Below, one piece after another: positions 6,626-7,740 of a DNA stretch of 7,740 bases (position 1 is its first letter; each line of letters starts with the position of its first letter). A program made the position numbers and the translations under genes. The notes beneath the pieces were generated by a model that was not told where the DNA came from, made no database searches, and saw nothing but the letters and a program-made list of their open reading frames with translations. This stretch comes from Ghiorsea sp. (lineage in GTDB: Bacteria > Pseudomonadota > Zetaproteobacteria > Mariprofundales > Mariprofundaceae): contig JAJFLD010000016.1 of NCBI GenBank assembly GCA_021772875.1, positions 1-7,740 of the forward strand, in the 5' to 3' direction.

Positions 6626-7228
6626 ATGTATTACAATCAAGTTACCCGTTTATTGCACTGGGGATTTGCTTTGCTTATCCCACTACAGTTATTAAGCGAA
6701 GAGTTGATGAAACGCCCCAAACCTGGACGGGTGCGTGATGATTTGCAGGTCTTCTTTTTTGAAATGCACGAGTGGATAGGCATGACTGTATTAACGCTTG
6801 TATTGCTGCGCCTTGTCTGGGGATTGATGAGCGCAGAATCAAGCTGGATGCGCTTATATCCTTACTTTTCCACAGCAGGCCGTAAGTTGTTGGCCTATGA
6901 ATTGAAAAATGAAGTGCCCAATTGGTTTAAAGGCAATTTGCCGAACCCAAGCCATGAGCGTTGCATGGCAAGTGCTGTGCATGGTCTTGGTTTATTGTTG
7001 GTTTTGGCCATGGGTTTGACAGGTGCAGTGATGTTATACGGCATGCAAGATTCAGGGAAAATGCTTGGTTGGGTGCATGAAGCAAAAGAAGTGCATGAAA
7101 TGCTTGGCTCTTTGCTTTGGGTCTATTTAATTGCACATGTAGGCATGACATTGATGCATATGTTACTCGGCCATACCATGCTCAAACGTATCTTTTGCAT
7201 CACAAACGCCAAAGCAAACGAAGATTAA
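6626..7228 (+). CDS. Cytochrome b561-family dihaem membrane protein
   Basis: A 200-residue inner-membrane protein with four predicted transmembrane helices (about 9-24, 48-68, 116-138 and 158-178), as in the bacterial cytochrome b561 / hydrogenase cytochrome b family (PF01292). These proteins carry electrons across or within the membrane between a quinone and a redox partner. The histidines expected to hold two b haems are His11 (LLHWG, TM1), His48 (EMHEWIG, TM2), and His157 and His171 (TM4). The 14-residue gap between the last two matches my recollection of the E. coli CybB ligand spacing. His119 in TM3 is an additional candidate. The ATG is 5 bases after the argG stop with no clear Shine-Dalgarno sequence, so translation may depend on coupling to argG. 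The electron partner is unknown; a metabolic link to arginine synthesis is not evident. A terminator follows. Confidence 0.87.
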   Translation: MYYNQVTRLLHWGFALLIPLQLLSEELMKRPKPGRVRDDLQVFFFEMHEWIGMTVLTLVLLRLVWGLMSAESSWMRLYPYFSTAGRKLLAYELKNEVPNWFKGNLPNPSHERCMASAVHGLGLLLVLAMGLTGAVMLYGMQDSGKMLGWVHEAKEVHEMLGSLLWVYLIAHVGMTLMHMLLGHTMLKRIFCITNAKANED

Positions 7229-7252
7229 TCAGCAGCGCATAACCTTTAGCGC

Positions 7253-7288
7253 TTGAAAGCAACAGTTGCATGTGTGTTGCTTTTTCAA
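7253..7288 (+). terminator. Rho-independent terminator between convergent genes
   Basis: GAAAGCAACA (7255-7264) pairs with TGTTGCTTTT (7275-7284; outermost pair G-T) around a 10-base loop. The 3' arm runs into a T-tract (TTTTT, 7281-7285). With a two-base bulge the repeat extends outward to TTGAAAGC...GCTTTTTCAA (7253-7288). It lies 24 bases after the cytochrome stop and suits termination of + strand transcripts. Read from the - strand the U-run is only three bases, so it is weaker for tcdA. A short GC-rich inverted repeat, AGCGC (7234-7238) / GCGCT (7249-7253), sits just before it. Confidence 0.72.
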
Positions 7289-7313
7289 TGTGTAAAACCT
7301 GCAAGACCATGCT

Positions 7314-7740
7314 TTAAGTCTGTTTGCGTTTTTCTTCCTCAAGCATTTGCTGAATGGCATAACCTGCTGTCATAAAACCAAAGATATTGGGTAGATAAGA
7401 AATGGTGCCATTGGTAGCACGAGGGCGGGCATCGGGTTCGTTGGGGATGGGTTCGTGAGGTAAGGCATTGATGGCGGGCTCTGATGAAAACACCACGGGA
7501 TAGTTGAGGTTACCACCTAATTTGCGTAAACGGCCGCGTAAGGCACGTGCAAGGCCGCAGGTGTGTGTTTTTTTGAGCGTAGTGACTTCAGTTTTTGTTA
7601 CATCGGTGCGACCACCGGCACCCAAACTTGTGACCACGGGAATATCTGCTTGCTGGCAAGCAAAAACCAAAGCGGCTTTACACACAACCGAATCAATACA
7701 ATCCAAAACATAATCGGGTTTATAAAAAGCGAGCAATTCA
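7314..7740 (-). CDS. tcdA: tRNA threonylcarbamoyladenosine dehydratase TcdA, C-terminal half (5' end outside window)
   Basis: The frame is open to the right edge and ends at TAA (complement of 7314-7316), giving 141 visible residues, about half of the usual roughly 250-270. TcdA is an E1-like (ThiF/MoeB fold) ATP-dependent enzyme. It cyclises the t6A base at position 37 of ANN-decoding tRNAs to ct6A, after the Tsa enzymes make t6A. Visible hallmarks are DYVLDCIDSVVCKAAL (end of the nucleotide-binding domain), IPVVTSLGAGGRTDVTK, the LRKLGG...YPVVFSSEPA segment (compare VFSTE in E. coli TcdA), and the C-terminal NGTISYLPNIFGFMTAGYAI. The ATP-binding Gly-rich loop would lie in the missing N-terminal half. 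It runs convergently to the cytochrome gene across an 85-base gap holding a terminator. A generic MoeB/ThiF relative is less likely because of the GAGGRTDVTK and SSEPA segments. Confidence 0.9.
   Translation of the reverse strand, partial: ELLAFYKPDYVLDCIDSVVCKAALVFACQQADIPVVTSLGAGGRTDVTKTEVTTLKKTHTCGLARALRGRLRKLGGNLNYPVVFSSEPAINALPHEPIPNEPDARPRATNGTISYLPNIFGFMTAGYAIQQMLEEEKRKQT

Noticed and set aside
7504..7713. A 69-codon + strand open frame opposite tcdA
   Set aside because: It is antisense to conserved TcdA motifs, and its arginine/proline-rich translation is typical of a shadow frame.
1..7740. Defence system, mobile element, CRISPR array or tRNA/rRNA gene
   Set aside because: No transposase, integrase, nuclease, toxin, repeat array or structured RNA gene was seen; intergenic gaps are all shorter than 150 bases.

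Overview
The window is ordinary proteobacterial chromosome: moderately AT-rich, tightly packed, almost all on the + strand, with a gram-negative envelope gene set (RND efflux pump, TolC-like outer-membrane channel, lipoprotein). Gene content and protein style suggest a gamma-, beta- or zetaproteobacterium. I cannot name the genus from sequence alone. I see no tRNA, rRNA, CRISPR array, transposase, phage gene or attachment site.

Left part (1-3790): the 3' end of a metal-efflux operon. It holds the last 132 codons of a CzcC/TolC-type outer-membrane channel, a complete 1029-residue CzcA/CusA-type RND pump, and a 102-residue protein resembling the PII-like DUF3240 family. Both junctions are 4-base ATGA stop/start overlaps with good Shine-Dalgarno sequences, so the three genes are very probably translated together. 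The membrane-fusion partner (CzcB type) would be expected upstream, outside the window. The pump has a CusA-like TM4 proton relay, but it lacks methionine at the positions aligned with the CusA copper/silver triad, so its substrate is open.

Middle (3791-5411): a 132-residue predicted lipoprotein of unknown function with its own ribosome binding site. After it comes a 148-base gap holding a strong imperfect hairpin, then ribF, the bifunctional riboflavin kinase/FAD synthetase, which turns riboflavin into FMN and FAD.

Right part (5412-7740): argG (argininosuccinate synthase, arginine biosynthesis) is followed after 5 bases by a four-helix b561-type dihaem cytochrome. A rho-independent terminator then separates this + strand block from a convergent gene on the - strand. 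That gene is the C-terminal half of tcdA (tRNA t6A dehydratase) and runs off the right edge.

Apart from the efflux operon and the argG-cytochrome pair, neighbouring genes look like unrelated housekeeping functions placed side by side. I found no convincing undescribed system. The best leads are the pump-coupled PII-like protein, the pump's unusual combination of residues, and the hairpin before ribF.
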